DNA of 64,000 nt. Source: Candidatus Litorirhabdus singularis. Lineage in GTDB: Bacteria; Pseudomonadota; Gammaproteobacteria; Pseudomonadales; Halieaceae. Position 1 is the first letter of the stretch, and each line of letters opens with the position of its first letter. Under the pieces are notes generated by a model, which saw nothing but the letters and a program-made list of their open reading frames with translations, searched no databases and was not told where the DNA came from. Shown here piece after piece: positions 50,088 through 57,639 of the stretch. The translations under genes and the position numbers were made by a program. The stretch lies in assembly GCF_026262625.1 (NCBI RefSeq), contig NZ_SHNN01000002.1:868001-932000 (forward strand). Reading direction: 5' to 3'.

Positions 50088-50359
50088 TGTTGTTCTCCTG
50101 AAGGTTCATCTTCAAATTTTAGCGGCTGAGTTTCAGGCGCCGCACGAGAAGCTCGCGCCTTGGCACCTTTGTCTATATAGCCAGTTCTTTCTTGAGCGGA
50201 CACATGCAGTGATTCATAAGCGATTATCGCCGCCATGCAATCCTCCCGCTGTTGTGGCGTTACGCTCCTGCCATCAGGCCAGCGTCCCAGCTCCACAGCC
50301 GTTTTAAATCTGGCTACCAAGTCCGGGGTCAGGTTCGCAACCATCTCCTGATAATTCAC
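50084..50359 (-). CDS. DUF1315 (YeaC-like) small protein
   Basis: 91 residues. MNYQEMVANLTPDLVARFKTA and KWPDG-like GRWPDGRSVTPQQREDCMAAI match YeaC/DUF1315 proteins. Probably cytoplasmic; charged low-complexity tail after ~70. Function unknown. Forms a tight operon with the DUF2797 gene. Confidence 0.82.
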   Translation of the reverse strand: MNYQEMVANLTPDLVARFKTAVELGRWPDGRSVTPQQREDCMAAIIAYESLHVSAQERTGYIDKGAKARASRAAPETQPLKFEDEPSGEQQ

Positions 50360-50399
50360 AATGTTTTAGTCCTGTTATGCATGCCTGTACCGCAAGAGT

Positions 50400-51035
50400 T
50401 TATCCGCGTGATCTGCCAGGCGTATTGCCACCGGCAATACGTGAAACCAGCGCTGCGATCATGCCAAATATCAAACCACCCAGATGCGCGCCATTCGCCA
50501 CGCTGCCAAAGCCCAGAACCTGAGTTGGCGCCACAATACCAAACACTAGCCAGCCAAGCATGAACCAGACCACAGCCGGCGGCAGCGCCAGATCAAAATT
50601 CTTAAACAACCGCTGTCCCAGTATAAAATAGCCCAACAGCCCGTAGATCACTCCGGACATTCCGCCGAAAGGTATCGGGCCAGACCACAGAAACTGACAA
50701 ATATTTGACCCCATGCCGATGACAAGAACCAGCAACCCCAACATCGGTGCACCCATGCGCCGCTCCAGCTTACCGCCCAGCTCCCACATCCACAGACAGT
50801 TGAAAGCGATATGGAGCCAGCCAAAATGCAGGAAAATTGGCGTAATCAGCCGCCAGTACTGACCACCGCTGGCCATAAAATGGACTTTATCACCACGCAC
50901 TTCAAACGCCGTAAAAGTTAAAAAGCCAGTAGCGCCCGGTAACAGGTACACCAGCAAGAAGCCCAAGCAGCTCAATCCAATCAAGGTCACGGTCAGGGGC
51001 ACTGACCGCCAATTCGCAATCGTTAAGGGCTCCAT
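50400..51035 (-). CDS. Rhomboid family intramembrane serine protease
   Basis: 211 residues from MEPLTIANWRS; the ATG at 51035 overlaps the nadK stop in a TGATG, and the longer start would extend into nadK. Six membrane helices. The catalytic Ser is in PFGGMSGVIYG and the His in NGAHLGGLIFG; the HIAFNCLWMWELG oxyanion helix is intact. It is GlpG-sized without a cytosolic N-terminal domain. Substrates are unknown. Confidence 0.9.
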   Translation of the reverse strand: MEPLTIANWRSVPLTVTLIGLSCLGFLLVYLLPGATGFLTFTAFEVRGDKVHFMASGGQYWRLITPIFLHFGWLHIAFNCLWMWELGGKLERRMGAPMLGLLVLVIGMGSNICQFLWSGPIPFGGMSGVIYGLLGYFILGQRLFKNFDLALPPAVVWFMLGWLVFGIVAPTQVLGFGSVANGAHLGGLIFGMIAALVSRIAGGNTPGRSRG

Positions 51036-51919
51036 CAGTTGACCAACGAGTGGCCCCAACGCAGTTTATCCCGACAACTGGCGTAAAAGCTGTGACCCGG
51101 CGGGTGTATCAAAATTAACTCTTCGGGCTTTTTGTGAATGTGCACACTATCTCCCGGATGAGCGGACAAATTGACCTGTCCATCACAGGTCACTGGCGGG
51201 TGAATCCGCGTATCCTGCGGTATGTCCATGCGGATGCGGCTATTGCCGTCAATGACAATAGGACGGCTGCTCAGGGTCTGCGGAAACATCGGCACGAGAA
51301 CGATGGCATCCAATGCCGGATGCATAATAGGCCCGCCGCCTGACAGCGCATAGGCCGTCGAGCCAGTCGGTGTCGATATAATCAAACCATCGGCACGCTG
51401 CCGATAAACAAAAGTGTCGTCGATATACAGATCAAACTCTATCATACGAGCCGACGTACCCGAATTGACCACCACATCGTTAAGCGCATCGGCGCGCCCT
51501 ATGCTCTGGCCGCCGCGTGTCACTTCGACGTCCAGCAGAAAACGCCGCTCACGGGTGTAATCCCCGTCCAGCACAGCGCCCACTCGGACCTCAATATCTT
51601 CCGGCGAGATATCCGTGAGGAAACCCAGCCGACCGCGATTCACACCTAACACCGGAACTTTGTGCATCGACATAGCACGCGCAGCGCTCAGCATACTGCC
51701 ATCCCCCCCGACCACAATCACGAGATCGCAATCGGCTCCTATATCGTCACGCGTAATAATATGCGCTGTCGCCTCGCCCAGCAGCTTGGAGAGCCCCTTT
51801 TCAATAGAGATGTCCAACCCGCGCGCCTCCATTAACTGCACCAGACTCTGCACTGTTTCGAGAGCGTTGTGATGACGGCTACGGCCTATCAAACCGATCT
51901 TTTTAAATTTGTCTGGCAC
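51035..51919 (-). CDS. nadK: NAD kinase
   Basis: 294 residues from a GTG at 51919 (VPDKFKKIGLIGR), which gives the family length (292 in E. coli); an ATG at 51976 would add 19 unrelated residues. Phosphorylates NAD to NADP. Motifs GGDGSMLSAAR, NDVVVNSG and TPTGSTAYALSGGGPI are all present. Translationally coupled to the rhomboid gene. Divergent from the DUF1853 gene. Confidence 0.95.
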   Translation of the reverse strand: MPDKFKKIGLIGRSRHHNALETVQSLVQLMEARGLDISIEKGLSKLLGEATAHIITRDDIGADCDLVIVVGGDGSMLSAARAMSMHKVPVLGVNRGRLGFLTDISPEDIEVRVGAVLDGDYTRERRFLLDVEVTRGGQSIGRADALNDVVVNSGTSARMIEFDLYIDDTFVYRQRADGLIISTPTGSTAYALSGGGPIMHPALDAIVLVPMFPQTLSSRPIVIDGNSRIRMDIPQDTRIHPPVTCDGQVNLSAHPGDSVHIHKKPEELILIHPPGHSFYASCRDKLRWGHSLVN

Positions 51920-52142
51920 CCTGAGGCATCCCCGCGAAAGAGCACATAGTATACCCACAGCGACGCGCCGGAGCACACCCTAGAAGGAGTTAACGTAATT
52001 TTGCGCCGAGCACAGTCTTAAAGCCTGTACACTCTGAGCTTACGCAAGCTGTGCGGCCACCGGTCACGACACTTTGTCTTGTAAATCGTCTCTCTGGCGG
52101 CTGCAGTCTGCGCCGCCCTCAGCGCCATAGGAGGGTGTTTTA

Positions 52143-53063
52143 TTGCTGCATCTCTGGGACAAATTGCATCATCAACAGGTGCGGGACTTGGCTTGGGCCT
52201 GTTTTAGTCCACCGCTGCTCAACAGCAAACAGCTAGGCGACCCGGAGGTTGGCAACTGTGCACTGGAGCTGACACCTGCCAGAGAACAGCTATTGCTGCA
52301 GTTGGACGCCTCCCCCGGTGCGCTGGAACAACACCTGGCTGCGCGCGTCAGCACACGACTCGGCCTGTATTTTGAGGCGCTATGGCACTTCTTTCTGGCT
52401 GCGGATGAGAGCGTAGAGTTGGTTGCACACAACCTGCCCGTGCGCGACGGCGGCAGAACTCTGGGTGAATTTGACGTTATCTACTGGTGCTTACAGCGGC
52501 AACAGCACGTGCACCTGGAATTGGCATTGAAGTATTATCTGGGCCTACCTGGACAAGACATCTGGCTTGGACCCAACCAGCGCGATCGACTGAGCAACAA
52601 GGTGCAACACCTAGTCCAGCGACAAATTCGCCTGAGTGAACAGACTGCAAGCACCGCTCCCCTACTGGAACTGGGTGTCAAAAAACTACGGCGGGAAATA
52701 GAAGTTAAAGGGTACCTGTTTGACGCTCCGCACGAGCGGGCACTGCCTCCCGCGGGGCTCCATGCCGGCAATCCGCTGCGGCGTTGGCTTGAAGTCGATG
52801 AATTCGCCAGTCATAACAATGACACAGCACGCTGGCTAATATTGACGCGTCAGCAATGGTTGGCACCGGTTTCTGTCAATCCCCAGTGCTTGCTGACTAC
52901 CGAGCGCGCAACAACCCTTGCCAACGAACAATTCAGCCAGGGACGTGGTCCCTTGATGGTGGCAGAGTGCGACAGCCAAGGTCTCGAATACAACCGCTGT
53001 TTCGTAACCCCCCCCTCATGGCCTATAGGGGACGACCTCCCGCCTCAGGTTGCACCCTGCTAA
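52143..53063 (+). CDS. DUF1853 protein
   Basis: 306 residues starting at a TTG; a perfect AGGAGGG (52129-52135) 7 bases upstream and the absence of a nearby ATG decide this start. Contains DUF1853 blocks LYFEALWHFFL, LGEFDVIYW and VHLELALKYYL, followed by a nuclease-like set of acidic and Lys residues, which may indicate a PD-(D/E)XK-like fold (speculative). A GC-rich stem (GGCGGC/GCCGCC at 52096-52117) lies just before the ribosome site. Ends 4 bases into the convergent PilZ gene. Confidence 0.8.
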   Translation: MLHLWDKLHHQQVRDLAWACFSPPLLNSKQLGDPEVGNCALELTPAREQLLLQLDASPGALEQHLAARVSTRLGLYFEALWHFFLAADESVELVAHNLPVRDGGRTLGEFDVIYWCLQRQQHVHLELALKYYLGLPGQDIWLGPNQRDRLSNKVQHLVQRQIRLSEQTASTAPLLELGVKKLRREIEVKGYLFDAPHERALPPAGLHAGNPLRRWLEVDEFASHNNDTARWLILTRQQWLAPVSVNPQCLLTTERATTLANEQFSQGRGPLMVAECDSQGLEYNRCFVTPPSWPIGDDLPPQVAPC

Positions 53064-53440
53064 TCCTGCAGCGACGCCAGTAACGTCAGTTCATGATCGA
53101 TAACGTCACGACCCAGACCACCGGCCAGAGTTGCAGCTAGATCATTCAGAGGCTCGGGGTCGAGATGAGCAAGTTCAAAACCTATATGGCCGGGGTCCAT
53201 GTGCACTAGATGGGCATGAAACTCGAGATCCCGCCCGCCATCTAATCGCAACATGAAGCTAAACGGGTGCGAATAATCTGCGTCCCAATCGTCGGGCTCG
53301 CTAACACCGAGGCCGGTCAATGAGATGTCGAGCAGTTGCAGGGGCCACACCTTAGAGCCCTGACGCACCTCAATCAGACTGTCCAGGGTCAAACGGGTAA
53401 ATGCACGTCGCTCCTGAGTTGCCGCGAAGTTATCTGCCAT
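53060..53440 (-). CDS. PilZ domain protein (c-di-GMP receptor candidate)
   Basis: 126 residues from MADNFAATQERRAF (GGAG 10 bases upstream); an alternative start 15 codons earlier lacks a site. The PilZ switch is visible: ERRAFTR supplies the RxxxR element (~10-16), and DISLTGLGV the D/NxSxxG element (~47-55). Single-domain PilZ proteins bind c-di-GMP and regulate motility or polysaccharide. No neighbouring c-di-GMP enzyme is present. Confidence 0.87.
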   Translation of the reverse strand: MADNFAATQERRAFTRLTLDSLIEVRQGSKVWPLQLLDISLTGLGVSEPDDWDADYSHPFSFMLRLDGGRDLEFHAHLVHMDPGHIGFELAHLDPEPLNDLAATLAGGLGRDVIDHELTLLASLQD

Positions 53441-53508
53441 GTCTATTCTACTCCAAGTAATCCGGGTCGCCCTGTCCACGCTCATTCAACACCGTTCTGT
53501 GGAGGGTA

Positions 53509-54138
53509 TCAAGCTTGACCGGGGTACAGCATCTCCATCACTGTTGCCTTCAAACGCCGAATATAGCTGGCAGATTTGAAGCTAAGTGGCTCCAGAGCAA
53601 TTTCAATCAATATTCCGGTCAACATACAATGCACCGTGTAAATCACCTCCTGAAACACTTTATCAGAAGCTTTACTATCGTGAAATATGCTGCGTGCCAG
53701 CTCCAGATGTGCGTCACGGCTGCGGCTAATCGACAGATCATTGGCGGGTCTGCCATGGCCCCGGGTCGCCAGCAATATTTCCATGGTCGCCATGTATTCT
53801 TGGCCCTGATAGTGACGCCAGGCAGCATCGACATATTTAGCGACACGGCGCAGCGGTTTGCCCTTGGTGAAGCTGCTGGCACTCAGAGTGTCATGAAACT
53901 TTGTATGTGAACGCAGCAGTATTTCTTCGAGAATCTCTTCCTTGCCACCAAAATGATGTTGTACCGCGCCCCAAGTCACACCGGCGCGGCGGGCAATCTT
54001 GCTGGAGCTGGCAGCCGAGTAACCCTCCTCCTTTATCAGGCTGATCACGGCACCGACAATGGCGTCTTTAGTCGCCTTGCTTTTCGCCGCCTGACGGCCC
54101 ATTGCGTCTACGTCCGCCTGATTAAGCTTTACTGGCAC
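53509..54138 (-). CDS. TetR-family transcriptional regulator
   Basis: 209 residues. The N-terminal HTH is IVGAVISLIKEEGYSAASSSKIARRAGVTWGAVQHHFGGKEEIL, here cited only by position (~27-70). The rest is a ligand-binding TetR core. It is divergent from a P450-ferredoxin unit, so it is a candidate repressor of that pair; an inverted repeat overlaps the P450 promoter. Repressor ligand would be the P450 substrate or product (inference). Confidence 0.88.
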   Translation of the reverse strand: MPVKLNQADVDAMGRQAAKSKATKDAIVGAVISLIKEEGYSAASSSKIARRAGVTWGAVQHHFGGKEEILEEILLRSHTKFHDTLSASSFTKGKPLRRVAKYVDAAWRHYQGQEYMATMEILLATRGHGRPANDLSISRSRDAHLELARSIFHDSKASDKVFQEVIYTVHCMLTGILIEIALEPLSFKSASYIRRLKATVMEMLYPGQA

Positions 54139-54248
54139 AATATACTCCGCAGGCCTGCATCACTGAAGCTGGGCAATGTAGCAGAGATTGACTGACAGAA
54201 CACGACTATTAGTAGCGCCGTGACTTGGCTGTCTTTATGCCGCCAACT

Positions 54249-54277
54249 TGTCGCTGCATAGGCAATAACCTATACTC
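54249..54277 (+). promoter_or_regulatory. Promoter of the P450-ferredoxin unit with overlapping dyad
   Basis: A -35 TTGTCG (54249-54254), a 17-base spacer and a -10 TATACT (54272-54277). The dyad ATAGG-CAATAA-CCTAT (54259-54274) fills the spacer and runs into the -10, so a protein bound there would block RNA polymerase. A 10-base palindrome GCAGGCCTGC (54149-54158) lies near the tetR start and may be a second site. Confidence 0.55.
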
Positions 54278-54335
54278 ATAAAAAATTGCAGTATAAATGT
54301 TTTCCCCTGCCCCGCATATAATTAGAGACGGCGCC

Positions 54336-55697
54336 ATGAGTCAATCAGAACACTCCATCCCATTTGTCAGCGGTGCAAAAACCGCTGCGCAAGGTGGCCA
54401 TTTTGAGGAGTTCAGCCAGCACCCCGCCTACTTCTTGACTCGGGCTCACGCCGAATGTGGTGAGCTAGCCGAGTTTGATATGGGAGGTACCCGTACGGTG
54501 CTGATGGTGGGACCAGAAGCGCATGAAGCGGTATTTCGCGAGGATGATATTAAGGTCAGCGCGCGCGAGGCGTACCAGTTTATGGTTCCAATCTTTGGTC
54601 AGGGTATTCAGTACGGAGCACCGCTGGACATCGAGCGCCAACAACTGCGCATGCATTCCCGCGGCCTCGCTAGCGAAAAAATGAATCACTACGCACCTAT
54701 CATCGCCAAGGAAGCCCGCGACTGGATAGCAGAATGGGGGGAATCCGGGGAGTTCGACTTTTATGAAGGTTTCGCCGACCTAACCATAAAGACTTCAACG
54801 CATTGCCTGCTCGGCGCTGAGTTCCGCTACTCACTGACCGATGAGTTTGCCAGCCTTTACCACACGCTTGGCGCAGCCGCAGATGCCGGCGGCCTGCAGG
54901 ACCCGGGCGCTCGCAAGGGCGCCTACGATGCCCGTGACAAAGCGCGGGCGCGGCTAGAGGAGCTGATTACCGAGCGGGTTGAGCGACGGCGGCTAGCCGG
55001 TGAAGTACACCCCGACCTGCTGCAAGTCTACATGGATGCGACTTACGCCGATGGCAGCCAGCTATCTACCAGCGAAATCGCGGGGATGATCGTCTGGTTC
55101 ATGTTTGCCGGCCACCACACCAGCGCCAATACGGCGGCCTGGGTACTGGTCGAACTGGCCCGCTACCCCGAACTTGCGAAAACCGTTGTCGAAGAAGTGG
55201 ACGCCGTGATAGCAACGGGCAATCAGTTTGACATGAAAGTACTCAGACGCATGTCAGCGCTGGAAGGTTTTATTCGTGAAACGCTACGCGTGCATCCGCC
55301 GCTGAATACCTTGACCAGACGTGTGGTAGAACCTTTCGAGTACAAAGGACACATCATCGACAAGGGCAAGAACGTTATGCTTTGCCCCTATGTGGCACAC
55401 CGATTGGAGAGCAGTTTTGAGAACGCCCTGGAGTTCCAACCAGACCGGCCGGCTCCGGACAACCCCTTCGCACTGATTCCTTTCGGCGGCGGTCAACGCA
55501 AGTGTGTTGGCAACGCCTTTGCGATTTTGCAGGTGAAAGTGATTTTTTCGGTGCTGTTGAGTGAATACGAATTTGAGCTGGCTGGCCCACCTGGGGAGTA
55601 TGCCGAAATCATGCCCTCGCTGATACTGCGCCCCTCCGACCCCTGCGTATTACGCTACCGCCGCCGCGCGCCGGGGAAATCGACGCAGGTGCAGTGA
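54336..55697 (+). CDS. Cytochrome P450, CYP51-like
   Basis: 453 residues from MSQSEHSIPF (an ATG 13 codons upstream has no ribosome site). The heme-thiolate motif FGGGQRKCVG has Cys390; the I-helix motif FAGHHTSANT and the B-C loop YQFMVPIFGQGIQYGAP are the features that mark CYP51-type P450s, and ETLRVHPP is the K-helix ExxR. It closely resembles what I remember of the mycobacterial sterol 14-demethylase. The native substrate in this organism is unknown; a sterol, other triterpenoid or unrelated hydrophobic compound is possible. Stop overlaps the ferredoxin gene. Confidence 0.88.
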   Translation: MSQSEHSIPFVSGAKTAAQGGHFEEFSQHPAYFLTRAHAECGELAEFDMGGTRTVLMVGPEAHEAVFREDDIKVSAREAYQFMVPIFGQGIQYGAPLDIERQQLRMHSRGLASEKMNHYAPIIAKEARDWIAEWGESGEFDFYEGFADLTIKTSTHCLLGAEFRYSLTDEFASLYHTLGAAADAGGLQDPGARKGAYDARDKARARLEELITERVERRRLAGEVHPDLLQVYMDATYADGSQLSTSEIAGMIVWFMFAGHHTSANTAAWVLVELARYPELAKTVVEEVDAVIATGNQFDMKVLRRMSALEGFIRETLRVHPPLNTLTRRVVEPFEYKGHIIDKGKNVMLCPYVAHRLESSFENALEFQPDRPAPDNPFALIPFGGGQRKCVGNAFAILQVKVIFSVLLSEYEFELAGPPGEYAEIMPSLILRPSDPCVLRYRRRAPGKSTQVQ

Positions 55698-55699
55698 GC

Positions 55700-55918
55700 A
55701 TGACGAAATATCGCGTAAAAGTAGATTTGATGTTGTGCCAGGGTCACGGCGTCTGCACCGAAGAATGTCCTGAGGTATTCAAGGTCATCGATATGGGAAC
55801 CGGTTATCCCAAGGTCTCGCTGACCACCGAGAACCCTGCGGAAGAACTGCGCAGTAAAGTTCAGGATGCAGTGGATTACTGCCCCAATCGAACCTTGAGT
55901 ATCGTCGAGATAGACTAG
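55700..55918 (+). CDS. [3Fe-4S]-type ferredoxin partner of the P450
   Basis: 72 residues from ATG 55700; a GTG at 55694 is an alternative. Cysteines at 13, 19 and 61 and a fourth at 23 are visible: CQGHGVCTEECPEVF and YCPNRTLSI. Where regular [4Fe-4S] ferredoxins have a second Cys in CxxC, this protein has His16, the pattern of P450-linked [3Fe-4S] or atypical ferredoxins. It presumably passes electrons to the adjacent P450; the ferredoxin reductase is not in the window. Confidence 0.88.
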   Translation: MTKYRVKVDLMLCQGHGVCTEECPEVFKVIDMGTGYPKVSLTTENPAEELRSKVQDAVDYCPNRTLSIVEID

Positions 55919-55927
55919 CTGGCTAGC

Positions 55928-56221
55928 TCAAATTTCGAACTGACTGGTCGCGTAAGACGCCATCACTTCCCCACACACCGGAAAGATCACATCCATGTGC
56001 GCACTATGGGTCGCGTAGGCAAGGAAATTCTCTTGTCTGGAAAACTGCGCTGTTACTGCCAACCCTGCATTACCCTCCAACAGTCCGAGATCGAGCCCCG
56101 CGTGAAAATTCTGCATATCAGGAATCAGCCCTGGCAGACGTTTGAAGGCCGCTAGTACTGCCTGCTGCTGCACGGAGTCAGTGTCCGCTTTGAACGTTAT
56201 CAAAGTAATGTGCTGGATCAT
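55928..56221 (-). CDS. Dabb (stress-responsive alpha/beta-barrel) domain protein
   Basis: 97 residues. IQHITLITFKADTDSVQQQAV at the N-terminus is the Dabb start and HAGLDLGL the second strand. The ferredoxin-like fold dimerises; members include polyketide cyclase-type enzymes as well as proteins of unknown function. Its ATG overlaps the LLM monooxygenase stop in an ATGA, so it is translated with that gene and may form part of the same pathway. No assignment of activity. Confidence 0.8.
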   Translation of the reverse strand: MIQHITLITFKADTDSVQQQAVLAAFKRLPGLIPDMQNFHAGLDLGLLEGNAGLAVTAQFSRQENFLAYATHSAHMDVIFPVCGEVMASYATSQFEI

Positions 56222-57414
56222 GATGAACCCGCCTTCTCCTTACCAGCGACTTCAGCGTCGTGGTGATCAATAGCCTTTTGAATACCACCCATATATTCGG
56301 CCATAAACCGATCTGCGTTGCTGGAGGCCCACTCCAGCGACGGCGTGCGATTATCATTACAATGCTGAAAATGTGGCATCACGTAACGCGCCAACAATTC
56401 ATAAGATTTACGGGTGGCTTCATAGCTGGCCGCGTTGTGAGCCAGCGATAAAAATGCGCCAAAGCCTCCAGACTGTTCCTGCAAATTCTGGATATGCTCG
56501 ACCAGATCATCAGGCGTACCCACCAGCCCCACGCCAAACGCGCCCAGTCCCCCGTTGCACCAGACTTCTATGGCTTCATCCAGGTCTTTCACCTGCGGAA
56601 ACAACTCGCCACCAAATTTGTGGAAGTAGTTAAACATATCCATTAATCCATGCTCCAGATCCTGCCGCGCCTGCTCGCGAGTTTCCGCAATATGGAACGG
56701 AGCCACCACCCGCCAGGTACTGCGGTCCACGGTCTGCCCATATTCGGCGGCCTTATCTTCACAAATCTGCCAGCTATCGGCCAAAGCCTTAAACCCCTGC
56801 GGGCTGGAAGCCGCCACCGATAGCATGTTGGCACCGTACTGGCCTGCCAGGCGCGCTCCCGATGGAGAGATCGCCGAGGCCACAGTAATCTCCAGGTTCT
56901 CCTGATAAGGCAAAATATGCATACGCGCTTCATTCAGCGTAAACCAATCGGTGGACACGGTGACCACTTCTCCGCGCAGCAACTTGACCAGCACATCCAG
57001 CGACTCACCCATGCGTTCACGCAGGCGCTGAGGATCTACGCCCATCATATGAGCATCGGCTATTAGCTGACCCGGTCCTACCCCAAACATAATGCGACCA
57101 CGAGTCTGGTGGTCCAGTTGGGCAATACGATCAGCCAGTATTAGAGGCTGGTGGTAGGACAGTGAACTTACCCCGGTGCCGAAGCGGATATGGCGGGTGC
57201 GCTCTGCTGCAGTTGCGATAAACACTTCTGGCGACGAAATACACTCGTAGGCACCCGAATGGTGTTCGCCAATCCAGGCCTCGTCATAATCCATCTCATC
57301 GAGAAATTTGACCAGATCCAGATCTCTCTCCAACGCAAATGTAGGGCTGGTGCGATCATTGTGAAACGGTGCCAAAAATGCGCCGAACTTGAGCTTTCTG
57401 GGTTTGTAAGTCAC
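56218..57414 (-). CDS. LLM-class flavin-dependent monooxygenase, LimB-like
   Basis: 398 residues from a GTG at 57414 with GGAGAG 5-8 bases upstream; an earlier ATG would put the promoter in the coding region. The luciferase-like barrel is complete: KLKFGAFLAPFHNDRTSP, DYDEAWIGEHHSGAYE, GTGVSSLSYHQPLILADRIAQLD and RGRIMFGVGPGQ. It resembles Rhodococcus limonene monooxygenase LimB and related group-C two-component flavin enzymes, which need a separate flavin reductase. The substrate cannot be decided. Operon of two with the Dabb gene, controlled by a well-formed promoter with two dyads. Confidence 0.86.
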   Translation of the reverse strand: MTYKPRKLKFGAFLAPFHNDRTSPTFALERDLDLVKFLDEMDYDEAWIGEHHSGAYECISSPEVFIATAAERTRHIRFGTGVSSLSYHQPLILADRIAQLDHQTRGRIMFGVGPGQLIADAHMMGVDPQRLRERMGESLDVLVKLLRGEVVTVSTDWFTLNEARMHILPYQENLEITVASAISPSGARLAGQYGANMLSVAASSPQGFKALADSWQICEDKAAEYGQTVDRSTWRVVAPFHIAETREQARQDLEHGLMDMFNYFHKFGGELFPQVKDLDEAIEVWCNGGLGAFGVGLVGTPDDLVEHIQNLQEQSGGFGAFLSLAHNAASYEATRKSYELLARYVMPHFQHCNDNRTPSLEWASSNADRFMAEYMGGIQKAIDHHDAEVAGKEKAGSS

Positions 57415-57433
57415 TGCTCTCTCCCGATATATT

Positions 57434-57451
57434 ACATTTCTTGTGAAATGT
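57434..57451. promoter_or_regulatory. Operator-like dyad downstream of the LLM promoter
   Basis: ACATTTC-TTGT-GAAATGT, a perfect 7+7 inverted repeat with a 4-base spacer, begins at the expected transcription start of the LLM gene (minus strand). Classic position for a repressor. Confidence 0.6.
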
Positions 57452-57457
57452 TTTTGT

Positions 57458-57486
57458 ACTATAAACGCGAGCGTTGATATTCGCAA
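57458..57486 (-). promoter_or_regulatory. Promoter of the LLM-Dabb operon with dyad in the spacer
   Basis: On the minus strand -35 TTGCGA (57486-57481), exact 17-base spacer, -10 TATAGT (57463-57458). Inside the spacer lies the 5+5 dyad AACGC-TC-GCGTT (57475-57464). Together with the dyad at 57434-57451 it brackets the -10 element. Confidence 0.65.
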
Positions 57487-57550
57487 GATTGAAGCCTTTA
57501 GCTGCGCAGGTTTGTACACCACCGGGTTTGGGCTACGTCTGCTTTCACGG

Positions 57551-57580
57551 TTGACCCGCATTTTTCACTTAGGCTAATCT
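57551..57580 (+). promoter_or_regulatory. Promoter of the CrtC/AttH-like gene
   Basis: -35 TTGACC (57551-57556), 18-base spacer, -10 TAATCT (57575-57580), with AGGAG 7 bases before the ATG at 57640. It lies in the same 225-base divergent region as the LLM promoter. Confidence 0.55.
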
Positions 57581-57639
57581 AGTCACCTGCGCTACTAGCG
57601 CTACGCCATCATAGAACCCCCCTGCGCAGGAGCCACACC

